From contig NZ_BBMY01000005.1 of assembly GCF_000759775.1 (NCBI RefSeq), positions 1-54,307 of the forward strand: DNA of 54,307 nt, in the 5' to 3' direction. The notes below the pieces were generated by a model. That model did no database searches. It was not told the DNA's origin and saw only the letters and a program-made list of their open reading frames with translations. This stretch comes from Escherichia albertii NBRC 107761 = DSM 17582 (GTDB lineage Bacteria; Pseudomonadota; Gammaproteobacteria; Enterobacterales; Enterobacteriaceae). The translations under genes and the position numbers were made by a program. The first letter of the stretch is position 1. Every line of letters begins with the position of its first letter. Below, in pieces: positions 7,704 through 18,294 of this stretch.

Positions 7704-9993
7704 ACCGCTGGCGGAGTCATCAATCCCGTCGGAAGCACTGGCAGCGGTTTCTGATGAGCTTCCGGCAGCGACCGCCGAGGATGATAGTCAGCAGTTGCTG
7801 CTGAGCGGCATGAGCTGCGCCAGCTGTGTCACCCGAGTGCAAAACGCACTGCAAAGCGTACCGGGCGTCACCCAGGCACGGGTAAACCTGGCGGAGCGCA
7901 CTGCGCTGGTGATGGGCAGCGCCTCCCCACAAGATTTGGTTCAGGCGGTTGAGAAAGCAGGCTACGGCGCGGAAGCAATTGAAGATGATGCCAAACGCCG
8001 CGAACGTCAGCAGGAGACCGCCATCGCGACAATGAAGCGTTTCCGCTGGCAGGCTATCGTTGCCCTGGCGGTGGGTATCCCGGTGATGGTCTGGGGAATG
8101 ATCGGCGATAATATGATGGTCACCGCCGACAACCGCAGTCTGTGGCTGGTTATCGGCCTGATAACCCTGGCGGTAATGGTTCTCGCGGGCGGCCATTTTT
8201 ATCGTAGCGCGTGGAAAAGCTTGCTGAACGGCACGGCGACGATGGATACGCTGGTGGCGCTGGGGACCGGGGTCGCGTGGCTCTATTCGATGAGCGTCAA
8301 CCTGTGGCCGCAGTGGTTCCCGATGGAGGCGCGGCATCTTTATTACGAAGCCAGCACGATGATTATTGGTCTGATTAACCTCGGCCATATGCTGGAAGCG
8401 CGCGCGCGTCAGCGCTCATCAAAAGCGCTGGAAAAATTACTCGATTTAACTCCGCCGACAGCACGCCTGGTTACTGATGACGGTGAAAAGAACGTACCGC
8501 TGGTGGAAGTGCAGCCGGGTATGCTACTGCGCCTGACGACGGGTGATCGTGTGCCGGTAGACGGCGAGATCACTCAGGGTGAAGCATGGCTGGATGAAGC
8601 CATGCTGACGGGCGAACCTATCCCACTGCAAAAAAGCGAAGGCGATAGCGTTCACGCCGGGACGGTAGTACAGGACGGCAGCGTGCTGTTTCGCGCCAGC
8701 GCAGTCGGCAGCCATACCACTCTGGCACGCATAATTCGCATGGTGCGCCAGGCCCAAAGTAGTAAACCGGAAATCGGTCAACTGGCGGATAAAATTTCTG
8801 CCGTGTTTGTACCAGTGGTCGTGTTGATTGCGCTAATCAGCGCGGCGATCTGGTACTTCTTCGGCCCGGCGCCGCAGATTGTCTATACCCTGGTTGTCGC
8901 CACGACGGTATTGATCATCGCTTGTCCGTGTGCGTTGGGGTTGGCAACGCCGATGTCAATTATTTCCGGCGTTGGCCGTGCGGCGGAGTTTGGCGTGCTG
9001 GTGCGTGATGCCGACGCACTGCAACGCGCCAGTACGCTGGATACTGTCGTGTTCGATAAAACCGGGACGCTGACTGAAGGGAAACCGCAGGTTGTTGCGG
9101 TGAAAACTTTCGCCGGTTTTGACGAAACGCAGGCGCTACGTCTGGCGGCAGCGCTGGAGCAAGGTTCCAGCCATCCGCTGGCGCGAGCGATCCTCGATAA
9201 AGCGAGCGACATGACATTGCCGCAGGTCAACGGTTTCCGCACATTGCGCGGCCTGGGTGTGAGCGGCGAAGCTGAAGGCCATACGCTGCTACTGGGTAAT
9301 CAGGCGCTGTTAAATGACCAGCAAGTGGACACCAAAGCGATTGAAGCTGATATTTCTGCCCAGGCGTCGCAAGGCGCAACCCCCGTGTTGCTGGCTGTCG
9401 ACGGTCAAGCGGTAGCCCTGTTAGCAGTGCGCGATCCCTTGCGTAGCGACAGCGTGGCGGCGCTGCAACGTCTGCATAAAGCGGGATATCGTCTGGTGAT
9501 GTTAACCGGGGATAACCCAACCACCGCCAATGCTATCGCCAAAGAAGCCGGTATTGATGAAGTGATTGCCGGTGTATTGCCGGACGGTAAAGCCGAAGCG
9601 ATTAAACGTCTGCAAAGTCAGGGACGTCAGGTGGCGATGGTGGGCGATGGCATTAACGACGCGCCAGCGCTGGCCCAGGCGGATGTTGGTATTGCGATGG
9701 GCGGCGGTAGCGATGTTGCCATTGAGACTGCGGCGATAACCCTGATGCGTCATAGCCTGATGGGTGTTGCGGATGCGTTAGCCATTTCCCGCGCAACGCT
9801 GCGCAATATGAAGCAGAACCTGCTCGGCGCGTTTATCTATAACAGCATTGGCATTCCGGTCGCTGCCGGTATTTTGTGGCCGTTCACCGGAACGCTGCTT
9901 AACCCGGTGGTTGCCGGCGCGGCAATGGCGCTCTCGTCGATTACCGTAGTGAGTAACGCCAACCGATTGCTGCGGTTTAAACCGAAGGAATAA
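7492..9993 (+). CDS. copA: CopA, Cu(I)-exporting P1B-type ATPase
   Basis: Inner-membrane copper exporter of 833 residues. Two N-terminal heavy-metal domains carry CxxC pairs (GLSCGHC at 14-17, GMSCASC near 109-112). Membrane helices follow, then the actuator loop with LTGEP, the transmembrane CPC motif (IIACPCALG near 478-480), the phosphorylation site DKTGTLT and the hinge [16 protein letters not shown]. The ATG at 7492 follows AAAAGGAGTG. Transcription is controlled by the CueR promoter just upstream. Codons 68-69 contain a -1 slippery site that yields the short CopA(Z) chaperone from the same gene. It is one residue shorter than K-12 CopA in the linker between the two metal domains. Confidence 0.98.
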   Translation: MSQTIDLTLDGLSCGHCVKRVKESLEQRPDVEQADVSITEAHVTGTASAEQLIETIKQAGYDASVSHPKAKPLAESSIPSEALAAVSDELPAATAEDDSQQLLLSGMSCASCVTRVQNALQSVPGVTQARVNLAERTALVMGSASPQDLVQAVEKAGYGAEAIEDDAKRRERQQETAIATMKRFRWQAIVALAVGIPVMVWGMIGDNMMVTADNRSLWLVIGLITLAVMVLAGGHFYRSAWKSLLNGTATMDTLVALGTGVAWLYSMSVNLWPQWFPMEARHLYYEASTMIIGLINLGHMLEARARQRSSKALEKLLDLTPPTARLVTDDGEKNVPLVEVQPGMLLRLTTGDRVPVDGEITQGEAWLDEAMLTGEPIPLQKSEGDSVHAGTVVQDGSVLFRASAVGSHTTLARIIRMVRQAQSSKPEIGQLADKISAVFVPVVVLIALISAAIWYFFGPAPQIVYTLVVATTVLIIACPCALGLATPMSIISGVGRAAEFGVLVRDADALQRASTLDTVVFDKTGTLTEGKPQVVAVKTFAGFDETQALRLAAALEQGSSHPLARAILDKASDMTLPQVNGFRTLRGLGVSGEAEGHTLLLGNQALLNDQQVDTKAIEADISAQASQGATPVLLAVDGQAVALLAVRDPLRSDSVAALQRLHKAGYRLVMLTGDNPTTANAIAKEAGIDEVIAGVLPDGKAEAIKRLQSQGRQVAMVGDGINDAPALAQADVGIAMGGGSDVAIETAAITLMRHSLMGVADALAISRATLRNMKQNLLGAFIYNSIGIPVAAGILWPFTGTLLNPVVAGAAMALSSITVVSNANRLLRFKPKE

Positions 9994-10049
9994 GTCGGTC
10001 ATTGCGGATGCGCTGCTTTAGAGTGGCGCATCTGGCATCGCCGCACGAC

Positions 10050-10128
<79 letters not shown>

Positions 10129-10258
10129 ATGGTGCTCTTTCGTTTCAAAGCAATAGCAATTTTTCGACAACATTTAAGCGACCACTGAACAAGTCCCTAA
10201 CTCCATTTGCGCCCTCCCTCCCTGCGCGCTAGCATGATATTTCACAAAGGGAGGTCGT

Positions 10259-11053
10259 ATGGATCTGTTGTACCGGGTAAAAACACTGTGGGCCGCGCTG
10301 CGTGGTAATCATTACTCCTGGCCTGCCATCGATATCTCTCTTCCCGGCAATCGCCATTTTCATCTGATTGGCAGTATTCATATGGGTAGCCGCGATATGG
10401 CTCCACTGCCTCCTCGCCTGCTTAAAAAGCTGAAAAATGCTGATGCGTTAATTGTTGAGGCGGATGTCTCCACCTGCGATACACCGTTTGCCAATTTGCC
10501 TGCCTGCGAGGCGCTGGAAGAGCGCATCAGCGAAACGCAACTGCAAAGCCTGCATCACATTAGCCAGGAAATGGGCATTTCTCCGTCGCTATTTTCTACC
10601 CAACCGCTGTGGCAAATTGCGATGGTTCTCCAGGCGACTCAGGCGCAAAAATTAGGGTTACGGGCTGAATATGGCATTGATTACCAACTATTACAGGCAG
10701 CGAAGCAGGAACATAAACCTGTAATAGAGCTGGAAGGAGCAGAAAGCCAGATTGCGCTATTGCTCCAGTTACCCGATCAAGGGCTGGCGTTGCTGGACGA
10801 TACCCTGACTCACTGGCATACCAACGCGCGTCTGCTGCAACAAATGATGAGCTGGTGGCTGAATGCGCCGCCGCAAAATCATGAAATAACGCTGCCCAAT
10901 ACTTTCAGCCAGTCACTGTACGACGTATTGATGCACCAGCGAAATCTCGCCTGGCGGGATAAATTACGCACCATGCCACCGGGGCGCTATATGGTCGCGG
11001 TTGGTGCGCTACATCTGTATGGAGAAGGGAATTTGCCGCAAATGCTGCGCTAA
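10259..11053 (+). CDS. ybaP: YbaP, TraB-family protein of unknown function
   Basis: A 264-residue TraB/GumN-family protein. Paired GxxH elements typical of the family stand near the start (LIGSIHMGSRDM, about 37-48) and end (VAVGALHLYGEGNLP, about 246-260). This fold belongs to the Tiki/TraB metalloprotease-like clan, but activity has not been shown for YbaP. No clear signal peptide is visible in this copy. The ATG at 10259 is preceded by a strong AAGGGAGG ribosome site. Its stop codon is shared with the terminator of the oppositely oriented ChiX RNA. Confidence 0.92.
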   Translation: MDLLYRVKTLWAALRGNHYSWPAIDISLPGNRHFHLIGSIHMGSRDMAPLPPRLLKKLKNADALIVEADVSTCDTPFANLPACEALEERISETQLQSLHHISQEMGISPSLFSTQPLWQIAMVLQATQAQKLGLRAEYGIDYQLLQAAKQEHKPVIELEGAESQIALLLQLPDQGLALLDDTLTHWHTNARLLQQMMSWWLNAPPQNHEITLPNTFSQSLYDVLMHQRNLAWRDKLRTMPPGRYMVAVGALHLYGEGNLPQMLR

Positions 11054-11135
11054 AAAAATGGCCAATATCGCTATTGGCCCGTCAAAGAGGAATTTCATAT
11101 TTTTATTATTATGCCGTCATTTTAAGCGACGGTGT
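11052..11135 (-). ncRNA. chiX: ChiX small RNA
   Basis: The minus strand from 11135 reads ACACCGTCGCTTAAAATGAC and continues through an AT-rich loop to a terminator stem (GGCCAATAGCGATATTGGCC) and a run of seven T. The length is 84 nt, as known for ChiX (MicM/SroB). ChiX is an Hfq-dependent RNA that silences the chitoporin gene chiP and is itself destroyed by the chb mRNA trap. It sits between ybaP and ybaK as in K-12. The 3' end overlaps the ybaP stop codon on the opposite strand. Confidence 0.95.
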
Positions 11136-11141
11136 AAGTCG

Positions 11142-11170
11142 ATTGTCGCTCAATCTCTCCATCCTGCCAA
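11142..11170 (-). promoter_or_regulatory. chiX promoter
   Basis: On the minus strand a -35 box TTGGCA (11170-11165) and a -10 box GACAAT (11147-11142) are separated by 17 bases. The -10 lies six bases before the ChiX 5' end. This is a good sigma-70 arrangement, consistent with the strong constitutive expression known for ChiX. Confidence 0.8.
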
Positions 11171-11240
11171 TACTCTTAGACAAGATGGCACTTTTTTTTG
11201 GGCCGCAATCCGGCGTATGCTTGCTCCGTTTTTTGTTTGA

Positions 11241-11733
<493 letters not shown>

Positions 11734-11735
<2 letters not shown>

Positions 11736-11767
11736 GTGCTTTGCCGGATGAAAACATCCGGCACTTG
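11734..11767. terminator. Hairpin between convergent ybaK and ushA
   Basis: A perfect stem TGCCGGATG / CATCCGGCA with AAAA loop lies at 11742-11763. It can extend through AAGTGC and CACTT flanks. It separates the ybaK stop (11735) from the ushA stop (11772) and probably acts in both directions, although neither side has a long T run. It resembles a single REP half-unit. Confidence 0.6.
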
Positions 11768-11771
11768 CACA

Positions 11772-13424
11772 TTACTGCCAGCTTACCTCGCCTTTCGGCT
11801 CGTAGGCATTGACATCCAGCGGCGAGTTTTTCTGGATATACGCTTTCAGCACTTCCGCATCAATAAAACCGGTATTCACATAACCGGGTTTGTTATCAAG
11901 ACGCGGATAACCATCACCGCCGGAGGCACCGAAGTTTAACGTCGCCATACGGTAAGTTTTCGCCGGATCGACGGGTTCACCTTTGATTTTCAGATCGTTA
12001 AGTTTACCGTCTTTCGCCACAAAGCTAACATTGGCAAACTGCGGATAGGCACCGGAGTCGGGCTTCATCTGCGCGACGGCAGTCAGGTAATCAATCACCT
12101 CTTTACCCGTCATATCGGCATACACCACTATATTGCCGAACGGCTGCACTTTCAGCACACTTTTATAGCTGATATCGCCCGCATCAATGGAGTCGCGAAT
12201 CCCGCCGCCGTTCATCACGGCAAAGTCTGCTCCGGTGCGATCCATTTGTGCTGCCAGAATTAACCGCCCCATATTGGTCTGCACAAAACGGACCTTATCA
12301 CGGTCACCTTCCAGACGGCCATTGACTTCGCCAATCTTCACCTCAAGTTGCGCTTTACCTTTACTCTGGAACGGCGACAGCAGTGAAATCATTTGCTGGT
12401 TCTCAGCGATTTCTGGGGTATAAAGCACGCGTTCGCTTTTTCCGTCTTCCCAGGTCACTTTCTTCTTCAGGTTTACCGGAATTAGCTGGTAATTGACCAT
12501 TTTCATTTCGCCATTGCGAAACTCAAAATCGGCCCGGCCAACATACTTGCCCCATTCGTGCGCCTGTACAATCCAGATGCCGTTTTGTTGATCCGGTTTA
12601 CATGGCGTACCTGGAACGTAATCCACCTGCTTTTTATTTTCCGCCGCCATACAGACGGGATCTTGCGAATGTCCGCCAACAATCATTGCCAGCGATCCAG
12701 CGGGCAAGCTACGCGCCATCTCCACATCACCTGGCGCGTTAGAACCATGATCGCCATTATCGTAATGCCCCATATGGGTCGCAGCGATAATAATGTCTGG
12801 CTTTTCTGTCTGTTGCAGCTCCTGAATCACCAGTCTGGCTTCGTCGGCAGGTTTGCGAAACTCAATATCCGAGAGATATGCCTGATTGCCGATTTTTGCC
12901 GTGTCATCGGTTGTCAGCCCAATAACAGCTATTTTCAGATCCTGACGTTTAAACAGCGCCCAGGGTTTAAACAGGCGCTCGCCAGTGCTTTTTTGATAGA
13001 TATTGGCGGAAAGCAGTGGAAACTTCGCCCACTTTTCCTGCTGGCGTAATACGGTGAGCGGGTTATCAAATTCATGATTGCCGATCGCCATCGCATCATA
13101 ACCCACCAGATTCATACCGCGAAAATCGGGTTCGGCATCCTGTAAATCGGATTCCGGCACACCAGTATTAATATCGCCGCCGGAAAGTAACAGCACACTG
13201 CCGCCTTCAGCCGCAACCTCTTTGCGGATCCCATCCACCAGCGTTTTTTGCGCCGCCAGGCCATATTCACCATATTCGTTACGCCAGAAGTGACCATGAT
13301 GGTCGTTGGTGTGCAGAATAGTAATTTTATAAGTTTTATCCTGCTCATAAGCTTGAGCACTTCCACTCGCCAGTGTCAATGTGGTCAATAGAGCTAATGC
13401 CACGCTCTGTTGCAACAATTTCAT
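11772..13424 (-). CDS. ushA: UshA, periplasmic UDP-sugar hydrolase / 5'-nucleotidase
   Basis: Periplasmic bifunctional enzyme that degrades UDP-sugars and 5'-nucleotides so that the nucleosides can be imported. The 550-residue precursor has a Sec signal peptide (about 1-25, cut after SAQA). The N-terminal metallophosphatase domain carries LHTNDHHGHF (metal ligands Asp41, His43) and GNHEFD (Asn116-His117). The C-terminal 5'-nucleotidase domain, with NGGGIRDSIDAGD near residue 405, binds substrate. It is transcribed divergently from fsr across a 215-base gap. Confidence 0.97.
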   Translation of the reverse strand: MKLLQQSVALALLTTLTLASGSAQAYEQDKTYKITILHTNDHHGHFWRNEYGEYGLAAQKTLVDGIRKEVAAEGGSVLLLSGGDINTGVPESDLQDAEPDFRGMNLVGYDAMAIGNHEFDNPLTVLRQQEKWAKFPLLSANIYQKSTGERLFKPWALFKRQDLKIAVIGLTTDDTAKIGNQAYLSDIEFRKPADEARLVIQELQQTEKPDIIIAATHMGHYDNGDHGSNAPGDVEMARSLPAGSLAMIVGGHSQDPVCMAAENKKQVDYVPGTPCKPDQQNGIWIVQAHEWGKYVGRADFEFRNGEMKMVNYQLIPVNLKKKVTWEDGKSERVLYTPEIAENQQMISLLSPFQSKGKAQLEVKIGEVNGRLEGDRDKVRFVQTNMGRLILAAQMDRTGADFAVMNGGGIRDSIDAGDISYKSVLKVQPFGNIVVYADMTGKEVIDYLTAVAQMKPDSGAYPQFANVSFVAKDGKLNDLKIKGEPVDPAKTYRMATLNFGASGGDGYPRLDNKPGYVNTGFIDAEVLKAYIQKNSPLDVNAYEPKGEVSWQ

Positions 13425-13639
13425 TCTTATCTCCCTGACCAGATATCAACGTTTGAAATGAGTATGACGCGATATAATAGACAAATCTGTATTCGGTGGT
13501 GATAAATTCGAAAATAGAATGCCGTTTCTGTTTTCAAAATTGAGACTTCCTTCAAGCTATGCATACAGGTATGTTAGTCGGGTAATAATTACAACTCAGA
13601 TTATTCTTTACATCGCAACCCTGAAAAAGTGACTTTCCT

Positions 13640-14845
13640 ATGGCAATGAGTGAACAAACCCAGCCTGCGTCGGCCGTCAAACCTCGCACGTCGTTTGGCA
13701 TTTTGGGGGCTATCAGCCTCTCGCATCTTCTGAACGATATGATCCAATCGCTGATTCTGGCGATTTATCCGCTGCTCCAGTCAGAGTTTTCTCTGACGTT
13801 TATGCAGATAGGGATGATTACTCTCACCTTCCAGCTTGCATCATCGCTATTGCAACCAGTGGTCGGCTACTGGACCGATAAATATCCGATGCCGTGGTCG
13901 TTGCCAATTGGCATGTGCTTCACCTTAAGCGGGCTGGTACTGCTGGCGTTGGCAGGTAGTTTTGCTACTGTTTTGCTCGCCGCGGCGCTGGTCGGTACCG
14001 GTTCGTCAGTCTTTCACCCGGAATCTTCCCGCGTGGCGCGTATGGCCTCCGGTGGGCGTCATGGTCTGGCGCAATCAATCTTCCAGGTAGGCGGAAACTT
14101 TGGCAGTTCGTTGGGGCCATTGCTGGCAGCGGTGATCATCGCACCTTATGGCAAAGGCAACGTGGCATGGTTTGTGCTGGCAGCGCTACTGGCTATTGTA
14201 GTGTTGGCGCAAATCAGCCGCTGGTACTCCGCACAACATCGGATGAGTAAAGGAAAACCAAAAGCAGCAATAAGCAATCCACTGCCGCGTAATAAGGTCG
14301 TACTGGCTGTTTGCGTACTGCTGGTACTGATTTTCTCGAAATATTTCTATATGGCGAGCATCAGTAGCTATTACACCTTTTATCTGATGCAAAAGTTTGG
14401 ATTATCTATCCAGAACGCCCAGCTTCATCTGTTTGCCTTTCTATTTGCCGTTGCAGCAGGAACCGTGATTGGCGGGCCTGTAGGCGATAAGATTGGTAGA
14501 AAATATGTCATTTGGGGCTCTATCCTCGGCGTAGCGCCGTTTACTTTGGTTTTACCTTACGCCAGCCTGCACTGGACGGGAATTTTAACGGTAATAATTG
14601 GATTTATCCTCGCATCGGCATTTTCCGCCATCCTGGTCTACGCCCAGGAACTGCTTCCGGGACGTATCGGTATGGTTTCCGGGCTGTTTTTCGGTTTTGC
14701 CTTTGGCATGGGAGGGCTTGGCGCCGCAGTCCTGGGGCTTATTGCCGACCACACCAGTATTGAATTAGTTTATAAAATATGTGCTTTCCTGCCACTTCTT
14801 GGGATGTTGACCATATTCTTACCTGATAACCGACATAAAGCCTGA
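13640..14845 (+). CDS. fsr: Fsr, MFS efflux protein (fosmidomycin resistance)
   Basis: Inner-membrane major facilitator superfamily exporter whose overproduction gives fosmidomycin resistance in E. coli. The 401-residue protein has about 12 membrane helices. The MFS loop motifs GYWTDKYPMP (between helices 2 and 3) and GGPVGDKIGRK (between helices 8 and 9) are present. It is a few residues shorter than the 406 aa I recall for K-12, in the poorly conserved N-terminal tail (MAMSEQTQPASAVKPRTS). A stem with GCGGTCA / TGACCGC follows the stop. Confidence 0.95.
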   Translation: MAMSEQTQPASAVKPRTSFGILGAISLSHLLNDMIQSLILAIYPLLQSEFSLTFMQIGMITLTFQLASSLLQPVVGYWTDKYPMPWSLPIGMCFTLSGLVLLALAGSFATVLLAAALVGTGSSVFHPESSRVARMASGGRHGLAQSIFQVGGNFGSSLGPLLAAVIIAPYGKGNVAWFVLAALLAIVVLAQISRWYSAQHRMSKGKPKAAISNPLPRNKVVLAVCVLLVLIFSKYFYMASISSYYTFYLMQKFGLSIQNAQLHLFAFLFAVAAGTVIGGPVGDKIGRKYVIWGSILGVAPFTLVLPYASLHWTGILTVIIGFILASAFSAILVYAQELLPGRIGMVSGLFFGFAFGMGGLGAAVLGLIADHTSIELVYKICAFLPLLGMLTIFLPDNRHKA

Positions 14846-14853
14846 TTTTCTTG

Positions 14854-14879
14854 CGGTCAGAGGTTAACTTTGACCGCAT
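14854..14879 (+). terminator. Possible fsr terminator
   Basis: Just after the fsr stop, GCGGTCA and TGACCGC can pair around an 11-base loop, followed by a pyrimidine-rich ATCTCTTTCC. The T run is weak, so termination efficiency is uncertain. Confidence 0.45.
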
Positions 14880-15083
14880 CTCTTTCCTGTCACCATAAGC
14901 CTTTCCTCTTCATACACCTCATCCCTTTTTCGATCCGTGTCTTTTTTTGCGGTTAATTCCATTTTTCTGCAAAATTCAAGAATTATTCATAAACATCAAC
15001 AATGAAATTGTCATAAACTATCATCTGTAATTTTGGTTTTCCCGGCCAAAAATGGACAACAATCACCAGGAAAAGGAGACGGA

Positions 15084-16760
15084 ATGCATCACGCCACCCC
15101 GCTTATTACCACCATTGTTGGCGGCCTTGTGCTCGCCTTTATCCTCGGCATGCTGGCCAATAAACTGCGTATTTCTCCTCTGGTGGGATATCTGTTAGCG
15201 GGCGTGCTGGCAGGACCCTTTACTCCGGGCTTTGTTGCCGATACTAAACTGGCACCTGAACTGGCGGAGCTGGGCGTCATTTTGCTGATGTTCGGCGTTG
15301 GTCTGCATTTTTCACTCAAGGATTTGATGGCGGTAAAGTCCATCGCCATTCCCGGCGCCATCGCCCAGATAGCGGTGGCGACGTTGCTGGGTATGGCGCT
15401 CTCCAGCGTGCTGGGCTGGTCACTGATGACCGGTATCGTGTTCGGTTTGTGTCTTTCTACCGCCAGTACCGTGGTGTTACTGCGCGCACTTGAAGAACGG
15501 CAATTAATAGATAGCCAGCGAGGACAAATCGCCATTGGCTGGTTGATTGTAGAAGACCTAGTGATGGTCCTGACGCTGGTATTGCTACCAGCGGTAGCCG
15601 GAATGATGGAACAAGGCGATGTGGGCTTTGCTACGCTGGCGGTCGATATGGGGATTACCATCGGCAAGGTAGTCGCATTTATCGCCATTATGATGCTGGT
15701 AGGTCGCCGCTTGGTGCCGTGGATCATGGCGCGTAGCGCGGCAACCGGCTCACGCGAGCTGTTTACCCTGTCAGTGCTGGCGCTGGCATTAGGGATTGCT
15801 TTTGGCGCGGTAGAGTTGTTTGACGTCTCCTTTGCGCTCGGTGCGTTCTTTGCCGGGATGGTGTTGAACGAGTCTGAACTGAGCCACCGTGCCGCCCACG
15901 ATACGCTGCCGTTGCGTGATGCATTTGCGGTGTTGTTCTTTGTCTCCGTCGGCATGTTGTTTGATCCGTTAATTCTTATTCAGCAACCGCTGGCCGTGCT
16001 GGCAACACTGGCCATTATTTTATTTGGTAAGTCAGTGGCGGCGTTTTTCCTCGTCCGGTTATTTGGTCACTCTCAGCGTACGGCATTAACCATTGCCGCC
16101 AGTCTGGCGCAAATTGGTGAGTTCGCCTTTATTCTGGCGGGACTGGGGATGGCGCTGAATCTGCTGCCGCAATCCGGGCAAAACCTAGTGCTGGCAGGCG
16201 CAATTTTGTCGATTATGCTCAACCCGGTACTGTTTGCTTTGCTGGAGAAATATCTGGCGAAGACTGAAACGCTGGAAGAACAGACTCTGGAAGAAGCTAT
16301 CGAAGAAGAGAAACAAATTCCGGTGGATATTTGCAACCACGCACTGCTGGTCGGCTACGGTCGGGTGGGCAGTCTGCTGGGAGAAAAATTGCTCGCGTCT
16401 GATATTCCACTGGTGGTGATTGAAACGTCACGCACCCGCGTCGATGAATTGCGTGAGCGCGGCGTTCGCGCCGTATTAGGTAACGCAGCGAACGAAGAGA
16501 TCATGCACCTGGCGCATCTGGAATGCGCGAAATGGCTGATTCTGACCATTCCAAACGGTTACGAAGCGGGCGAGATTGTGGCCTCTGCCCGCGCGAAAAA
16601 CCCGGATATTGAGATTATTGCCCGCGCCCATTATGACGATGAAGTGGCGTATATTACCGAACGTGGGGCGAATCAGGTAGTAATGGGTGAGCGAGAAATT
16701 GCCCGTACGATGCTGGAGCTGCTGGAAACGCCCCCGGCGGGTGAAGTGGTAACGGGGTAA
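15084..16760 (+). CDS. ybaL: YbaL, CPA2/KefC-type cation-proton antiporter
   Basis: Predicted inner-membrane monovalent cation/proton antiporter of the CPA2 family, 558 residues. Residues 1-390 form the Na+/H+ exchanger domain with about 12 helices (first segment TPLITTIVGGLVLAFILGML). A charged linker rich in Glu (ETLEEQTLEEAIEEEKQ) leads to a C-terminal RCK_N/TrkA-N nucleotide-binding domain with LLVGYGRVGSLLGEKLL near 420-436. I chose the ATG at 15084, preceded by AAAAGGAGA, over upstream in-frame starts. The transported ion is not established. Confidence 0.94.
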   Translation: MHHATPLITTIVGGLVLAFILGMLANKLRISPLVGYLLAGVLAGPFTPGFVADTKLAPELAELGVILLMFGVGLHFSLKDLMAVKSIAIPGAIAQIAVATLLGMALSSVLGWSLMTGIVFGLCLSTASTVVLLRALEERQLIDSQRGQIAIGWLIVEDLVMVLTLVLLPAVAGMMEQGDVGFATLAVDMGITIGKVVAFIAIMMLVGRRLVPWIMARSAATGSRELFTLSVLALALGIAFGAVELFDVSFALGAFFAGMVLNESELSHRAAHDTLPLRDAFAVLFFVSVGMLFDPLILIQQPLAVLATLAIILFGKSVAAFFLVRLFGHSQRTALTIAASLAQIGEFAFILAGLGMALNLLPQSGQNLVLAGAILSIMLNPVLFALLEKYLAKTETLEEQTLEEAIEEEKQIPVDICNHALLVGYGRVGSLLGEKLLASDIPLVVIETSRTRVDELRERGVRAVLGNAANEEIMHLAHLECAKWLILTIPNGYEAGEIVASARAKNPDIEIIARAHYDDEVAYITERGANQVVMGEREIARTMLELLETPPAGEVVTG

Positions 16761-16774
16761 TACATTGATATCAT

Positions 16775-16811
16775 TGCCGGATGCGATGCTCGCGCATCTT
16801 ATCCGGCCTAC
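16775..16811. repeat. REP element between ybaL and gsk
   Basis: A single REP palindrome (TGCCGGATGCGATG ... ATCTTATCCGGCCTAC) lies between the convergent ybaL and gsk stop codons. Confidence 0.8.
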
Positions 16812-16838
16812 GGGTGCGATTTGGTTGCATCCAACAAC

Positions 16839-18143
16839 TTAACGATCCCAGTAAGATTCTTCCAGGCTGTCTTCACGCTCCGGCAGCCCACGCGTTAAGC
16901 GTGGCGAATGCTGGTTAAGCACCTGATAACTGACGCGGTTGGCATATTTACACACCTGCGCTAACGACGAGTATGTCAGCCAGGTGAATTTATGCTTACT
17001 GGAGTTTGGTACGTTGCTACGGTGATAACTGTTGGCGGTAATGTCATGCAACAGCGCCGCCAGAGCCCCGTCTCCGGCCCCGTTGGTGTTCATGATTTTT
17101 TCTGGTCCGCCCATATACGGCGCAATATGAGAGTAGACGCGCAGCGGATTCTGGCAATCTTTATGGCGCATGGCGCGGCTAAACTCATACTGGTTAAATT
17201 CCGCGATAGCGCCCGGCAGCAGCGGATGCTGGGTTTTGCGTTTTGCTTCGTCTTCCGTAAAGCCCGCCATATATAAGCCAATTGGCCCAGCGGTGCACAG
17301 TACCAGATCCACCCAGTCCAGCGCCTTGTCAGAGGCCAGCAGCGGATCGCTCTCTCCAGTCAATGCTTCGGCTTCATCTTCGTTCATCGCGAGGATGGAA
17401 ACGTGTTCTTTGAGGAACTCCTGCCACCACTGTGGATTCTCAGCGATGACGAATTTAGTTCCCAACGTCAGCACCACCGGTACGTTATATTTCTTCGCGT
17501 ACTCAATGGCTTTCATGGTCGCTTCCGGCATCGGTTCACCCGGTTTACAGCGCACCAGATAGGACGTTAATACCAGCGCCGACGCTCCGGCAATGACATC
17601 TTCAGGAATGCTCTCCGCCCGCAACTGGTTCATATGTCCTGGGCTGATAGCAAAGGTACGCTCGCCCGATTCACCAATCAGCGTAAAACAGCGACCAATC
17701 GGCCCATCCACACCTTGTAAATAGTTAAGGTCAGTACGGCTGGACGTGTTGCACAGGTAACGATAGGCATAGCTACCAATTTCAATATTGCTGCACATTA
17801 CGCCCAGCAATACGGAGCGGTCATCCGCCAGCACGGAGTAGTTGTGCATGGTGTTACCAATAGTGCCGCCCGCAAACTGATGGGTAATCAGGTTTTTCTG
17901 TTTCAGCTCCTGATAAAGCGCTTCGGCTACATCATCTTCAATTACCAGTGAATGCCCGGCACTTAATCCATAACGCTCAATGAATTCATCATCCACTTTC
18001 GCTTCAATATCCACCAGCGTCTGGTCGATACCTACGACCCAGGCAGCGCTGGTTTCTTTTTCTGGCTGGAATTGCTGAAGCAGCGGATCGCGTGCGTTTA
18101 CAGGGAAGTAATGTTTGGATTTACGTTTACCGGGAAATTTCAT
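16839..18143 (-). CDS. gsk: Gsk, inosine-guanosine kinase
   Basis: Phosphorylates guanosine and inosine to GMP and IMP in purine salvage. The 434-residue protein is a PfkB/ribokinase-family enzyme. The C-terminal signature NTNGAGDGALAALLHD near residues 349-364 holds the catalytic aspartate and anion hole, and the N-terminal GGTIGNTMHNYSVL resembles the family's first signature. It is divergent from aes, with a 151-base gap, and converges on ybaL with a REP between. Confidence 0.96.
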   Translation of the reverse strand: MKFPGKRKSKHYFPVNARDPLLQQFQPEKETSAAWVVGIDQTLVDIEAKVDDEFIERYGLSAGHSLVIEDDVAEALYQELKQKNLITHQFAGGTIGNTMHNYSVLADDRSVLLGVMCSNIEIGSYAYRYLCNTSSRTDLNYLQGVDGPIGRCFTLIGESGERTFAISPGHMNQLRAESIPEDVIAGASALVLTSYLVRCKPGEPMPEATMKAIEYAKKYNVPVVLTLGTKFVIAENPQWWQEFLKEHVSILAMNEDEAEALTGESDPLLASDKALDWVDLVLCTAGPIGLYMAGFTEDEAKRKTQHPLLPGAIAEFNQYEFSRAMRHKDCQNPLRVYSHIAPYMGGPEKIMNTNGAGDGALAALLHDITANSYHRSNVPNSSKHKFTWLTYSSLAQVCKYANRVSYQVLNQHSPRLTRGLPEREDSLEESYWDR

Positions 18144-18294
18144 GATTATTTTTAAGGGTGGTTAACTGAGCGGCGAATATTAACACAATCATGCCTGAGC
18201 GCGCGAGGCACGGGCAGTTTCAATATCAGCAGACGGGATCGCATTTTCATGGCAGTGGTTCCTTACAATGGCGTCATTTGAAAGGAGTTTTTCA

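Noticed and set aside
7720..8388. 222-codon open frame antisense to copA
   Set aside because: His/Arg/Gln-rich shadow of copA with no homology that I recognise; copA itself is certain.
15089..15955. 288-codon open frame antisense to ybaL
   Set aside because: Ser/Pro/Thr/Asn-rich low-complexity reading of the complement of a membrane protein gene; no domain and no initiation signals.
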